64,000 nt of DNA from Viola odorata (GCA_963691705.1 OY829540.1:71100367-71164366), one strand, 5' to 3'; positions 22,309-34,519 are shown, numbered from the stretch's first letter. A program made the numbers and translations. Notes: a model not told the origin generated them from the letters alone.

Positions 22309-25300
22309 AGCATCTCCAACGTGACAGGAAACCGTTGCACTTATTTCTCAAAATAAACGACGTATCATACCACTTTAATCCTCTCTGATGCCACGCTTCG
22401 GAGGCAATTTCCTCAGAATGAAAAGAACCAGAGAAGAGGGTACAATCTCCACCAGCTGCAGAGAGAAGTAAAGGAAGATGTGAAAATTCTGACAAAAACA
22501 AAACGATCTAACGAAAGAGAACTGAAAGGATAGGTATCTGATTTGACATAGGAGTCACATAATCTCTCTGCGGATTTAGCAAACTAAAAGGATAGGTAAA
22601 CTAATGGTCAAAAGTCAGAAAACCGAAAGGGGATCAGTTCCATGGGAAGAACTTTTAACGAAAATCTTCTGCGATACAGAAGCACTTTAGTCATTTGCTT
22701 TTATCCAATGGAATTGTAACTTTCATATCGATCGTATTCAATACTAGGGACAAGAGAACAAAACTAAGAATCACATGAAAAGATCCAAGAATATCAAAGG
22801 AAACAAGTCAATCCATTTTTCAAGCTTTCTGCAGACCAAAAACCAGATTGCATAGACTAACGGTTCTCGTGTTCAGAAATCAGCGAAAGAAAAGATATCC
22901 TTAGATCACAAATTGTGCACTTTAAGTTCCACTTTCACATGCAGCTGCCAAATGGAGAAAAGATACTAAAAGTAACAACTAGCTTTTCAGGAATCATCAG
23001 AGTGCAAACTATATACTTAAATTTACCAGGTAATATATGAAGTTTAGAACTGGATGATCCAGAACATCAAGATATGAAGCTTTATCAAACGCATTGAAGC
23101 ACATCTGTAGCACAGGGGGGGAAAGAAAAACAAAAAATGCAAGTCAGATGACTTTAATCAAAGGAAGCCATGAGATAGAGGAAAATCATTTGGCCCAATG
23201 AGCAGCTGAAAATTCTTGTGAAATGTTGCAGTTAGGTGATAGCTATGTCACACAAACTCAATTTTGAGTTAACATTTTATCGATCACCAACATTTTCGTG
23301 AGTACTCAACACAAATGAAAAGGCATTGTCTTCTAGAGTAGAGACGCAAGCTGGAGAAACATGAACTAACTCACCATAATGCATCTGACAAGGAAGCATA
23401 AGAAACATATGGTTGTCACATATCCAACCTGTCCATAAAGCAAACAGAAACAACACTTGGTAAATGAAAAACATAAACTGCAAACAAATGGATACGAAAA
23501 TCCGTGTTAAGTCAAAAATAGGTATAACCTCTTGTAGCTTCTTGCGTCGCCCTTTAGATTCAGGGAAACGCTGCAACATTAAGAAGAGCCTGCCGAAGAA
23601 AGAAGTCAATAATCAAGCGTCACCATCTAGTGTAGGAGAAAGGGAGTACTAAAACCCACAGTTAGAACAACAACAACATAGCATATTGAATAATAAATAC
23701 AAAAACATCACCCCACTTCACTCCTACCCTAGAAATAGGTATTATTCAGTAGACTTCTAGCATGCACTCTTCGTAAGCACATGTGGACCTCACGTAAATA
23801 TAAGTGAGGCGCAGATACATTGGGTTTGGGTGTACTGCGTGAAAGAAGTAACTAAATCTGTATTTCAACTCACCAGTGAATGCACAGAGAACCACATCTA
23901 GAGCCATGAGGATCCAATCTGTTGGGCAAACCTAAAAATTATCGTGCAGGAGCATGACAAGGAACCTAATGACTAGGGACACTACAAACCACCAGCTAAT
24001 TGCTCTACTCCTGATAGTGAGACAATGAAAGCATGCATGGGAATGCACTAAGTCAAAGTAAGCAGATGGCTAGGAAGTGACTTCAACGGCGCTTGAGTGC
24101 AGGTAGAAAATGCCTGATTTCCCATGATGACCCACTGTGCCATAGCACACAAATAGGAATAAGCTGAGGACCTGAACTGCTTGAGATACAATCTCCACCC
24201 CTACCTATGCCAATTGAAGGAGCAGTGGACTGGGTATCAAACTAGACACAGCATCAATGAGCTGATACTATTACTACCTCAATTTAGCAATTAGTCTTAG
24301 AGGGAGTGATATACCCGTAGGATTTAATGCTATAAGTTGACTACAGGCTTCTGACGACCACATAAGTTTTCATTGGTATATAATATGTGCATGAGAGTAG
24401 GCTTTGGTCCTTCAAAATTGTTATTTGCCACACATCTAGCCCACTACTCATGAAATTAATAAAAATGCAAATCTATAATTCTTAAATGGGGTGGTGAAGG
24501 AAAATTAAATGATATGCCACCATTTACATTATAGTTTCGGTCAAAATGAAGTAAAAGTTATAAAACCAGCAGCTACCTTCCACCATAAAATAGAAAGCCA
24601 AGAGCTGCAAATAAAGAGACGCCTGGAAAAATAAAAAGAAAGGTGTTAACATAAACCAAGTATATAACTCCTTTTAAGGAACTAACAGGTGATACATATT
24701 AATTATTCATTGTGTAGTGAAAGAAAAAAAACCTGCAAAGAACATTTTTGATACGATGAGAACAAGAGGGATATTTTTCCACCACAACACCAACCACATA
24801 GCAAACTGAAATTGTAAGACAAAAGAAATGGGTCAAAAAGCATAACTAGGACTATACAATTAAATAATCAAAACAAGACAAAAACGTGACTGATGTTCCT
24901 GCCATGTGACTAACACCAAGCAAGCAAACAGAAACATAACAAGTGTCCAACTGGTTCATGAAAGGACGGGCATACCAAACCAAGTCCACAGAGCATTTTG
25001 CTCACACAATCTATAAATTATATGCAGTATGTATATCACTGCTCAAATTATGCAGATTCCAAATGTTCATATATTTCTTGCACCACCTCAAACACAGCCC
25101 TTATTGATATTCAAGTGAGTTCCCAAAGTTAAAATACTGTTGTCATTACACAGGGAAAGCCTGAAAGTAGAGAATGTTATATGGATTATACAAGCTCAAC
25201 AACATAAAATTATATAATTTTCTCTTTGTATATTTCATAAATAATATCAGAAAGGTCAGAGGTCTATCCGGGAATAAATCACAAGTGCATCCTATTTCAT

Positions 25301-28300
25301 CACCACAAGCACAACAGCTTTGCACTTTTCTGCTTACAGAAGATCAAGAGCCAAAATCTATGAAAAGGCACATTAAAGAAGATAGTATGATAGAAATCCT
25401 CCCATTTTATTTGTCATGTCTCCAGCATGCTGAGAAACTGAACTAAATTACCATCTAGCAAATGAGTAATAACAGTATAGAAGAAGCAACTTATAAGACG
25501 AACCTAACTAAGATCATAATGTCACGGTATTTGTGCTGAAACACTACATATTGGCAAATGAGGCTGGACATTTGTAGGTAGGTGGAAGCAGCACTGATTA
25601 AGGGTAAGTTGCAAAAGGGTCATCCAAGAGGGCTACACCACTCAGTACAAAAAGATGGCTTACCACAGACAACATCAATCTACGGGGGTGAAGAGTTCTG
25701 ATATTTTATCAGGAACCAGTGCAGGGAAAAAATACAAGTTGTAAACAAATGATGGGGCATAAATACATAAGATTCACAAAAGATGGCAAATTGGCCCTCA
25801 CCAGAAAGCATGAAAAAAGACAGACTAGAGTAATTGGTCCTAACTCGCTTAGGACAAAGGATAATGAACCTGAGTCAACTTAAACCTATCTAACGATGCA
25901 CATTGCCAATTCAAAGTTTCAAATCCATAAGCAGACCAAACAATTGAATGTTGATTGTCTAGATGCGTTATTTCAAATAAAGCAAAGTACCAACCACAAA
26001 GAAATTAAAACAACTTACAGATACCTCTTATTACTATAACTTTATAAATTCACATACTCTGTAGCTTACACCCTGAATCTAGATTTCCTTATTGCTGTTG
26101 CCAAGACTACATTTACTAAGTGTCCATTGTACCCCCTTCACCAAACCAAAATGTCCCAAGCTCTCTCACTATCCTTTTCCTAATTCCCACATCTTTCAAT
26201 TAATGTAATGGTCGATGACTTCTATTGCAAGCCTAGATTCTATGGAAAAGAAAAGACGACTAGTGTCACTGCCTCATCCATTCCCATAGAAGTGTTAATT
26301 AAAAATTCTTACTTTACTCTACAATTAGATAATTCTAATTTTGGCTTGTTGTCAAAATAGTGGTGCTGCGGATGGAACCGAAAGATCCCTCCAAGCGCAA
26401 CTTAATAAGAACAAGCTCCAACAAAATCCAGTAGCATGCCTAGAACTGTCTGTCTACCTTGCCTGTTCAATGGGACCAAGGCTTCAGCTGCCACAACCAC
26501 GGAGTGGAAGTCAATGTTGAGGTTCATATGATGGTTAAAAATCCGTTTGGAGATGGCAATTATTGCTTTAATACTGTAGTGATAATGATTTCAAAGTAGA
26601 ATATCACAAATAATCCTGGTATCCGATGTTCTGTCATTGTCATTGTTGATTTGCACTCTCCAAATAGATATGCAATACCAGGAATACAAATTTTGTTTGC
26701 CTGATTGGAGTGGTTTGTATATTCCATCAGCCAGTAAATTCATATGATTTACTTTGTTATCCTAAGAAAATTTGGGGGTGAGTTTCTACAGGCTTTTTAA
26801 TAGTGGCTATAGGCATAAGTATATAACATGTAAAGAACCAACAGACCTCTCATTCTAATTCTTTAGTTATGCAATAATATAAGATAATGAGGAAGAGAGG
26901 AGGAAGACAAGTTCAAGTGTTTGCAGCATCTCCAATATTCTTGTTTTTTCATTGACGAGATGAAGAAGGGGAATAGACAAAAATAGAGCAAGATTAGGCA
27001 GGGAGTGCAGGGGGGCAAGAGACCGAGCACAATTGCACAGTTGCAGAAGTATGAACTTTACTCGTATCCCTGACTAATGTCAAAGTCGCCCACATCGGTT
27101 GTTAGATAGCATTCATTAGCTATACAGACAACCTATCCATAAGCTCTTCATACTATATATCCGTCTAGTTGAAACACACGCTTCCATGGGAGCCCGGGCA
27201 TCACAAAAGGAAATATTCACTGTGGAATCCACTACTATATATGCACACTTTTCTAATATCTGATAACTATTAATCAACTTACAGTGCCCATCAATCAAAT
27301 GCCAACAGACGTTAAAACCCTTACCTAAGATCCCCATCCATTAGCTTCTTCCGTCACAACCCTCATTTGTTCCTCGTAACCATGGGTCTCCACTCTCCAC
27401 AATCCACATAATATGCTAGGCAGGCTAACTAAGTCCTTGCTAATTATTTATAGCTGATCAAATAGTAATACAGCAAACAGAAACCTCAAAGCTAACCTTT
27501 TCAATAATGCAAACAGATAAGAGAAAATAATAGCACAAATTTTCCCAATGAGGAAAAACTGTAGATATCTTTCCACGAATTAGGATTGACTTCGTCTACA
27601 AGCTATCACTGTTTCACTCTTACTGCCAAACAAATAGACCAGAAGAGACCAGCTAATTAAGATGGTACACACAGGTAATAGCACTTTTTTGCAGAAAGCA
27701 TGACTAATTACATAGAATGATTCCAACCCCAAAACCAGCTCTGCACTTGGATAGATAGCAAAGCAATGAAGGAGAAACTTCACCTGAATGGCATAAACCA
27801 CAGCATTAACAGTAAAGAAGCTACGCTTAAGTCCATCAGTAGAAAAAGCTCGCGCCTGTTGAATAATGCACGGTGTCAGTGTGATAATATTAGGTAAAAG
27901 AAGCATACAACATATGAACTAATAAAGTGAAAATGACCTGATAGTAAATTTCAACCCAAAAGAGAACCAAGAGAGCGTAGGTTGTGACGAAAGCAAGACT
28001 CGGCAAATCAAGCAGGACGTGTAGAAAAATCTAACGTTAGAAACACAGACACACAAATTAAATGATAACAGTTAGCAAATAATTAAGAAGAAAGAACAAA
28101 TAAGGGAAAGTGATACCAACCTGAGGATGTATCATTTGTATGGAACGGCGGAAAATGAAAACGAGACAACGAACTGCAGCAAGAGAATAACTAATTAATG
28201 AGAATAAAGGCAAACAAAAAGGTGATTGATTGGTGACAGTGACGCCAACCTCCATTGACAAGGAAGTTGAGGAAGTGGAAAACCTTCTTTGTGGTCCAAC

Positions 28301-28514
28301 CATACTCCGGAACTCTCAAATGAATTCGTATTAGTTGAATCTAATGCCAATTTCAATTACCATCACTAATCCAATCAACCCACAGGATAAAAAAAGTACA
28401 AACGGGGAAGAAAAAAAACCAAAAGAACGTACCAGAGCTATGGCGGCGACAAAACCGTAGAGAGCTGCGAGGACATGAAAGATACGATCTTGCCACACCG
28501 GCGATTCGTTTATT
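22309..28514. repeat. Segmental tandem duplication, unit B (6.2 kb)
   Basis: Second copy of 13658-19926 in direct orientation. The right breakpoint falls inside exon 1 of the TOM3 gene, immediately after the shared cgtttatt. Beyond it the sequence is unrelated to the TOM3 promoter. The left breakpoint is about 10 bases after a transposon-like end. Confidence 0.95.
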
Positions 28515-28528
28515 GTTGCAATTCCCAT
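22375..28528 (-). CDS. TOM3-like duplicate, copy B, with altered N- and C-termini
   Basis: Exons by alignment to copy A: 28528-28433, 28340-28250, 28173-28121, 28030-27938, 27855-27784, 24805-24733, 24622-24577, 23589-23529, 23428-23375, 23104-23027 and 22455-22375. All splice sites are kept and the joined frame is open for 265 residues. Differences from copy A: the first 18 or so residues are replaced by MGIATIN read from new flanking DNA, losing the WWDE motif; FWAEIY has become FWVEIY; one Val is lost before ESKGRR by a 3-bp deletion; and an indel replaces the conserved TQYHPIR terminus with REDstop. The native promoter is absent. It may be a transcribed variant if flanking DNA supplies a promoter, or a young pseudogene with no disabling mutation yet. 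The start is the first in-frame ATG. Confidence 0.6.
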
Positions 28529-29048
28529 TCTTGCAGTTTTTGAAGTCCAAGACTGATCTCCAATTGAAACCTTAAAACTGATCTATCTTCTGACTTGAGA
28601 TCATAAGCAAAGTGACCTGACACATCCTAATGTACACTTCATTTTCTTTCTTTTTTTATTCATTTCGTTTTAAAAAACTTAGCAATTGTTAAAGAAAGAC
28701 TTCTTCAGGTCAACAAGACTGCAGCAGGAGTACTAAACAATCTGCAATTTGCAATTTGCTTGATGTAACTTGAATGTTCGGCTTGTGTGGACTTTCCAGG
28801 AACATACTGTTCAAGCAATTTCTTATGATTAACTTATGAATAAATTCAAAACGAAAATAGCAAAATTATAGTAGTTTTAAAATGTCCAGCAAGGAAACGT
28901 TTACCGCGGAATTATGTTGATTATCTATTATTTATGCATGAGAAGAACATAGACCGACAAACATTATTATTATTGTTTATTATTGTTGTTGCCTCTGCAT
29001 GCCCAAAGATAGCTATTACCTCACCATCTCATTTGTTGAACGTTTCAA
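28529..29048. other. Spacer right of the TOM3 duplication
   Basis: Sequence unrelated to TOM3 begins at the duplication breakpoint. It is AT-rich, with no recognised gene or element. If TOM3 copy B is expressed, its promoter must lie in or beyond this stretch. Confidence 0.5.
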
Positions 29049-29357
29049 ATTGCTCAAACATGACAGGTCATGTTCAAAAGAAAATTAGAGGAGACCGGTA
29101 TGTTTGAGCAATCTTTGAGCTCCTCTAATTTTCTTTTGAACATGACCTGTCATGTTTGAGCAATATGAACCGTTCAATAAAATTGAACGGATGAGATTAA
29201 AAATTTAAGTAATTAATGAGTTGACCACTTGTTAAATTTTATTGACTGGTCAACTCATTAATGACTTGAATTTTTAATCTCATCCGTCCAATTTTATTGA
29301 ACGATTCAGATTTCTAAAATATGACTGATCATGTTCAAGGGAAAATTAGAGGAGCCG
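29049..29357. mobile_element. Nested foldback element
   Basis: A 45-base arm (29049-29093, containing tgctcaaacatgacaggtca) is followed after 26 bases by its near-perfect complement (29120-29164). From 29120 to about 29227 the sequence then pairs with about 29249-29353 (gttgaccac versus tggtcaact, then loop-distal ggatgagatt and aatctcatcc). Three copies of one arm therefore lie in alternating orientation, each ending in the aaaattagaggag motif. There is no coding capacity. It is best explained as a foldback MITE with a partial second copy. Confidence 0.75.
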
Positions 29358-30259
29358 GATCCGTCTATATTGTGGTTTATATCAAAGTAAGCATAAGTAA
29401 TCAATTTGGTACATTTAAAATATTTCTCTTTAAATAGCTTAAAAGTTACATAATTGGTAAATGGAAAGGACTAAACTTATCAGGGAAAGGTAAAAGTGAG
29501 GATCGTTGTTTTTCTTTTCGCAATGGTGGGCTCACGTTATGCTCAAGAAGAAAAACTGTCCGCAGGAACAATATAATTTAACCCCAATTGTTATTCGAGA
29601 CAAGGGTGTTCGCGGATAGGATCAGATCGGTTTTTTATTAAATTCTATATCTAACCTACGTCTAGTCAATTTTGAAATTTACATATTCAGCCCTACATTC
29701 AAATTCTCAAAAAATTATAGGGTCGGGTTGAATAAGGTCGAATATTATTTAAGCAGACTGAGCGGGTACTAATTTTATTTTCTATTATCACTATTTTAGT
29801 ATTAAAAAAGAGAAGAGTTTAAATTTAAAATTAATTTAAAATTCAAAAATTTAAAGTAAATACATAAAAATACGAGCAATATAATAATTATATATCAATA
29901 TATATTATTATTTATATTTATATATATAAACTAGTTTTTTTTTACCATATTCCAAATGAAAAAAAGAAGAAGATTGAAATTATTTTTTTATGAAGAAGTT
30001 TTTATATTTATATGTTAGATACTTCTATTAAAATAAATTTTTTATACTTATAGTTGCTTATGCGGGGGTCATTTTGTACGAATATTAAGTATGAGGGCCT
30101 TACATCTTCAAGTGTGGGTCGGTTCTTTTAAAAATTAAAACTCAATCATATCTTTCATTCAACGGATATAGGGTCGATTTTGTGCAGGTTGGGTCGATTG
30201 ACCGGATTATGTGAGTTGATAAATACCCATAATTTAAGATATGAAAGACGTATGAGTAA
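29358..30259. other. AT-rich spacer with decayed repeat sequence
   Basis: No gene is supported. Words such as gggtgttcgcggatagg near 29607 and gggtcggttctttt, gggtcgattgacc near 30115-30200 resemble ends and interiors of old hAT-like non-autonomous elements, but no paired end or target duplication could be fixed. Confidence 0.3.
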
Positions 30260-30522
30260 TACTCCCTCCGGTCTCAAAACAATGTTGTTTTAACTTTTGC
30301 TTTTACTATTTCGGCACGTATCTTAAAATGGCCGGTAGATTCACTATTTGAGACAATTTTGCCCCTAATTTTTTCTGGGAAGTACGTTAAGGATTAACGT
30401 ACGTTCACAAAAAAATTCGGATTTTTTTGGGGTCAAATAGTGCCTCATCCGGCCTCCTTGATATGTGTTCCCTACTGAATATTGGGATGCGAGGAAGACA
30501 TTCTTTTGAGACTGGAGGGAGT
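30260..30522. mobile_element. Stowaway-like MITE (about 263 bp), degenerate
   Basis: Begins TACTCCCTCCGGTCTCAAAA and ends TTTTGAGACTGGAGGGAGT. Internal features match the 4296-4532 element, including tcactatttgagacaatttt and an acgtacgtt palindrome region. The right terminal TA is mutated. It is non-coding. Confidence 0.8.
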
Positions 30523-30714
30523 TCAGTAATCACAATAAATAGCCTCAAGGATGAGAACAATGCATTTCGGCCAATATCTTCCGATATTAATACCATTCAC
30601 CCATGCAATTCCCTTGCCCAACTCAAGCAAGTCCACCACAACTGGGTCATCACCCATTGGGGTTTTGAAAGTCGTCTAGAAATTAAAAACAGAAAAATAA
30701 TATGAAATGTTAAT

Positions 30715-30845
30715 TACTCCCTCCGTTTCCTATTAACTGTTATTTTTCTACTGAATGTTACTGTATACTTTACTTGACTTTTTAGTGTTTATTTTACTGA
30801 ATGTTACTATTTCAGAAAGTCATTTAATTAGCAACAGCGGGAGTA
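30715..30845. mobile_element. Short Stowaway-like MITE (about 131 bp)
   Basis: Begins TACTCCCTCCGTTTCC and ends AGCGGGAGTA, with TA at both ends. The inner region differs from the other two Stowaway-like copies and contains the repeat actgaatgttact twice. An adjoining TA microsatellite follows at about 30868-30889. Confidence 0.7.
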
Positions 30846-32903
30846 CTTTTTTTCAAAACTATATAACATATATATATATATATATATATTACCTTGTACC
30901 AGGTGAGCATTCTCTTTGATGGACGTTTGTGCCAATACCAGTTATGGTTGTGATAACTGACTGGTAAGTAAAGCTCATCATCTTGGCCATGCATGCCAAA
31001 CTTATACACTCATTTATTGCTTGAAATGTCTAAAACTGATGATTCTCCACTTTCAGTATTTGCTATTATGTTAATCGGACTATCAACTCCCACTTGTTGT
31101 GTATAAAAAACTCTCCATAGTTCTAATCATGTGAAAAAAAGAGAATTAATGCACCAAATTGAGGAGCTAATTACATACTCTCAATCCAATAGCTGTGTTA
31201 TAAACTTCATTTACACAATCAAGCGGGTACAGTGATTGAGTTGTCTTCAAATTTAAATGTGAAATCATTAGGGCCACCTACATTTGCCAAAAAACAAACG
31301 CTCCTTCCTCCATAAGCATAAACATCCACCCACAATGTGGAAAAAAAAATATAGATTATATTTAAAGTGAAAGATATGAGTTAAAAGAAACTTACATATC
31401 TTTGATTTGTGTTGTCATCAATATATTTTGTTCTTTTACCGTACCCGAGATAGTTCTCAATTGAATAAAAAAGTTCGTGAAATTGTTTCAAATGACCCAA
31501 TTTGGATTGATTGAAATTCGAAGAATGGAATATAGACCTTCTTGTTGAATGGTCTTTATAAATCTAACGAGATCTAAATTTCCTAAAACCTTGATTGAGA
31601 TTTGCAATATTCTATAAGAGTAGAGGGCAAGATAGACTTGGATTTGATCTCCAATTATGATGACGTAAAGAATGCTATAATGGAAAAGGTGCTGGCACTT
31701 CACGCCTAAGTTTATGGATTCATGCTAATGCCTCTTTCATTCTCAACATTGGTTGATGTGACAATGATGGCATTTACGTCTCGCATATTGATTTTTTTGT
31801 TCTCAAGTTGTTTTGCTTCTTTATCTTGCTTGTTCACTTTCCTTTCCAGTTTTCTCTTTCGAGTGTGCCCCATTCTCCTTTATGTAGTCTTTCTTTTTAT
31901 TCTTCCAGTAAAAAGTTCTATACTTTGTTCCTGGAGTTTCTGGAGTGCAATATGTTTTCTACTACATGGATTTTTTCATAAACCGTAGTTGTCATTGCTA
32001 AACAGTTAGCACAATAATCTAAAGATTGTGGAAGTATTGTGGCATCAATTTAAGTTGTATCGAGTTTCTGGATGTTGATATAGATAGTGGGGGTGAAAGG
32101 GTCTCCGCTGAAATTAATATAAACATAAGATGAAAAATGAAATAGAAAGGGAATCATGTATTCTACAACTTGTTCCTTCTTATTGTTAGAGTAGGATATG
32201 ACCTAAGGTTAAGTTTTACCACTTAGCAGTCCATATAGTTGGAAGGTGATGTTACTGACAGTCTGCTTGAATTTGGAGGTGTGCCATGTCTGTCCACCAA
32301 TGTATATTTATAGTCGTTTAAAATGATCAAGCTATGTGTTAGAGTTTTTAGAAAATGCTGAGAATATATGGAGTTGCTATTTGCATTTAGTAAGCTAGCA
32401 TGATCATGCTAGAAGGTATTTACTATGATGTTCTAGGTCAGCGCTGATATTTTTTATGCGAGACACTGTGCAGTTTAACTAGCCATATCTTAGCTCATCA
32501 GAAAAAAAACTAGCCATACCTTATACAGCCAAAGTATAACTTGTTTGCTGCGATTGTTCTGAGCATTCATCTCAAGTAGAAGGGGGATGTCTTATGCCTT
32601 TCATAAACCTTAACTTTTCTTTTATATTTTGTCTTGTAGATGCATTCTTCTGTAGTTTTGGGCTTATCAGTCAAATGCAGGTCTTGTGGTATGCACCTTT
32701 TTCACTTGCTGAAGTCTATCCTCTAGTTAGTTAATTTAAGTAACTATCTTCATCTAATGTCACGTGCGTGTACTTGTAATTAAATTCTACTAGAATAAAT
32801 ACAAAAATACTACGTTATCCAGTAGCAGCGCATATATTTTGTTGTTTTCCTCTTCATTCAATTGATTCTTTTGCAACCAGTACTTAGTGTGGTCTTTCAA
32901 TTT
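30846..32903. other. Accessory spacer without recognised genes
   Basis: Contains a TA microsatellite (about 30868-30889) and a 74-bp dispersed repeat (31515-31588). A lysine-rich minus-strand frame near 31722-31985 matches no family I know. No gene is supported. Some of the right part may be intron-like sequence dragged along with the polymerase fragment that follows. Confidence 0.4.
31515..31588. repeat. Dispersed 74-bp repeat, copy 1
   Basis: The 74 bases from attcgaagaatggaatatag to the end of the ctaaatttcctaaaa segment recur at 41073-41146 with one substitution. The flanks differ at both ends. Confidence 0.85.
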
Positions 32904-33027
32904 CAGCCCCCATCTATAGTTACCGATGAGATCTATACTACATGCGACTTCAACCGCCCAGGCAAAAATTCTCCCCTTAATCTTAGAATGGGCTTGGCGT
33001 GGAGAAATATTCATGGCAAAGAGAAGG
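32904..33027 (+). pseudogene. DNA polymerase epsilon catalytic subunit exon fragment
   Basis: The plus strand encodes QPPSIVTDEIYTTCDFNRPG, matching a conserved segment of the Pol epsilon catalytic subunit (QPPSIVTDE..CDFNRPGK.C). After a frameshift it encodes LEWAWRGEIFMAKR in another frame, the next conserved block. The cysteine after PGK and the CLRK link are lost at the shift. Only about 40 residues of a protein of more than 2000 are present, so this is a stranded exon fragment with no function. Confidence 0.8.
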
Positions 33028-33307
33028 TTCATTTTCTATCTCCTTTTCTTTCTGTGGTTTTTTTCCTGGCAAAAATTGAGTGTCCCGAAAACATCATAAT
33101 ATAAGCAAAGCAATTGGTCTAAATTTACATTTTTTTTTCAAAAATAATGAACACGAGCCTCTTTTTATTTTTGGGAAAAAAAATTAAGAACAGGCTGTCG
33201 TCTTGGAGGGCACTTCCTGCGCATTGCCTAACGTCTCTGTCCTAATTACCAGTCCCATCTAACAATTCATTCATGGATCTGGACGGATGAATTTGGAGCT
33301 GGGAAGC

Positions 33308-34033
33308 TTATGATGGCTTCTCTTTTAAGGGGCAGCTTGCATCAAGTACTGAACTTTGGCAGTCAATTATTTCCGTACCTGCGGCATTGATGCAAAATTG
33401 TACTTCTACTATTACATAAGTTGGACGTGGAATGCTTTCTAATTTTCTGCATCTTATGCCGATTTTCTCTTATCAATTCTGAAGGCGAATGACTGCTCCC
33501 AAGAGTAATTCCTGCCACAAAATAATTAATTATTAATGTTGTTAATAAAATAAAGAATTATTAATCGTTTAGGTACGTACGTACCTGCGTTTTGCAGAAT
33601 GTCCAAAGCAGTTTCCTCGTTCAAACTGGATTGTCTTCTTGAAGTACTCCTTCAACCTCATCAATGGCTCGGTGCGCTTCCCACTCGTGTCGCCAGAATT
33701 GTTCATCTGATGATTCTATATTTAGGGATGGTCATATATTTGTTAAGTCTCTCTCCAGCCTCGGGTCCCCTCCGTCCTTGATATGGAATTTAAAATTATC
33801 AAATGGTTCGGCTTGACAAGGGGTCCCGGCTTTACATTTGGTCAAAGGTCGTGGATGGTGAAACCACCCGTCAACCTGACACGCTCCACTTTACAGTTAA
33901 TTTCAAACACTTCGCAGACAGATGTTGGCCACTCTAGTGACAAAGTGTTTGGAATATTAGCGGTAACATTGGTGGTGATATAGTATAGAATCACCATCAA
34001 CACCATTGTTCTCATTACTGCTAATCCACTCAT
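33308..34033 (-). pseudogene. RNase T2 (S-RNase-like) pseudogene, left copy
   Basis: Reading leftwards from ATG at 34033, a hydrophobic signal peptide (AVMRTMVLMVILYYITT) is followed by LEWPTSVCEV, NCKV and FTIHDL, then a stop where the family has Trp-Pro. FTIHGLWP is the first catalytic motif of RNase T2 enzymes, so Gly is Asp and Trp is a stop. Further on, EQFWRHEWEAH matches the second catalytic motif (HEWxKHG), with Gly lost. After a shift, the C-terminal block reads VQFCINAAGTEIIDC and ends at 33308. An intron-like gtacgt..cag interval splits it near 33585-33510. The original enzyme would be a secreted ribonuclease. Several frame breaks and lost catalytic residues make this copy dead. 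Confidence 0.85.
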
Positions 34034-34097
34034 CTTTTATTTTCTCACTGTGAGTGTGAGCTTGTATTTGAGTGATCGTACCATCACCACGTGCATC

Positions 34098-34105
34098 TAT
34101 TTATA
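34098..34105 (-). promoter_or_regulatory. TATA box of left RNase T2 pseudogene
   Basis: TATAAATA on the minus strand within CCCTATAAATAGATGCACG, about 65 bases before the ATG at 34033. It is mirrored in the other arm. Confidence 0.7.
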
Positions 34106-34467
34106 GGGTTTTGTGGATGGACGGTGACACCCAAAAGACTTGTAACCTTTTTCATTTACATATCATGTTATATATTGTTGAACAACACCACACCATTTAT
34201 AAATCATGTTATATATTGTTGAACAACAACACACTAGCTACGTTTAATTTCTTTTAAGTCATGAGTAAAAATAAATCATGTCACCATCAAAATTGATATA
34301 CAATTCTCATGACTTAAAAGAAGTTAAACGTGACTGGTGTGGTGTTGTTCAACAATATATAACATGATATATAAATGGTGTGGTGTTGTTCAACAATATA
34401 TAACATGATATGTAAATGAAAGAGATTACATGTCGATTTTGGGTGTCACCATCCATCCACAAAACCC

Positions 34468-34475
34468 TATAAATA
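34468..34475 (+). promoter_or_regulatory. TATA box of right RNase T2 pseudogene
   Basis: TATAAATA within ccctataaatagatgcatg, about 50 bases before the ATG at 34520. The two TATA boxes face outwards from the loop, so the pair formed a divergent promoter region. Confidence 0.7.
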
Positions 34476-34519
34476 GATGCATGTGGTGATACACAAGCTC
34501 ACAGTAGAGAAAATAAAAG

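Larger units (their letters stand above)
33071..34265. repeat. Left arm of a large inverted repeat
   Basis: This arm is the reverse complement of 34306-36290, apart from a 764-bp transposon in the right arm. Outer ends match at aattgagtgtcccgaaaaca and inner ends at tcttttaagtcatgag. The loop is only 40 bases (34266-34305). The arms differ by scattered substitutions and indels, so the structure is not very recent. Each arm carries one RNase T2 pseudogene and its promoter. Confidence 0.9.

Noticed and set aside
31722..31988. 88-residue hydrophobic plus-strand frame
   Set aside because: Phe/Leu/Ser bias fits translation of T-rich DNA. No start context, splice partners or motif.
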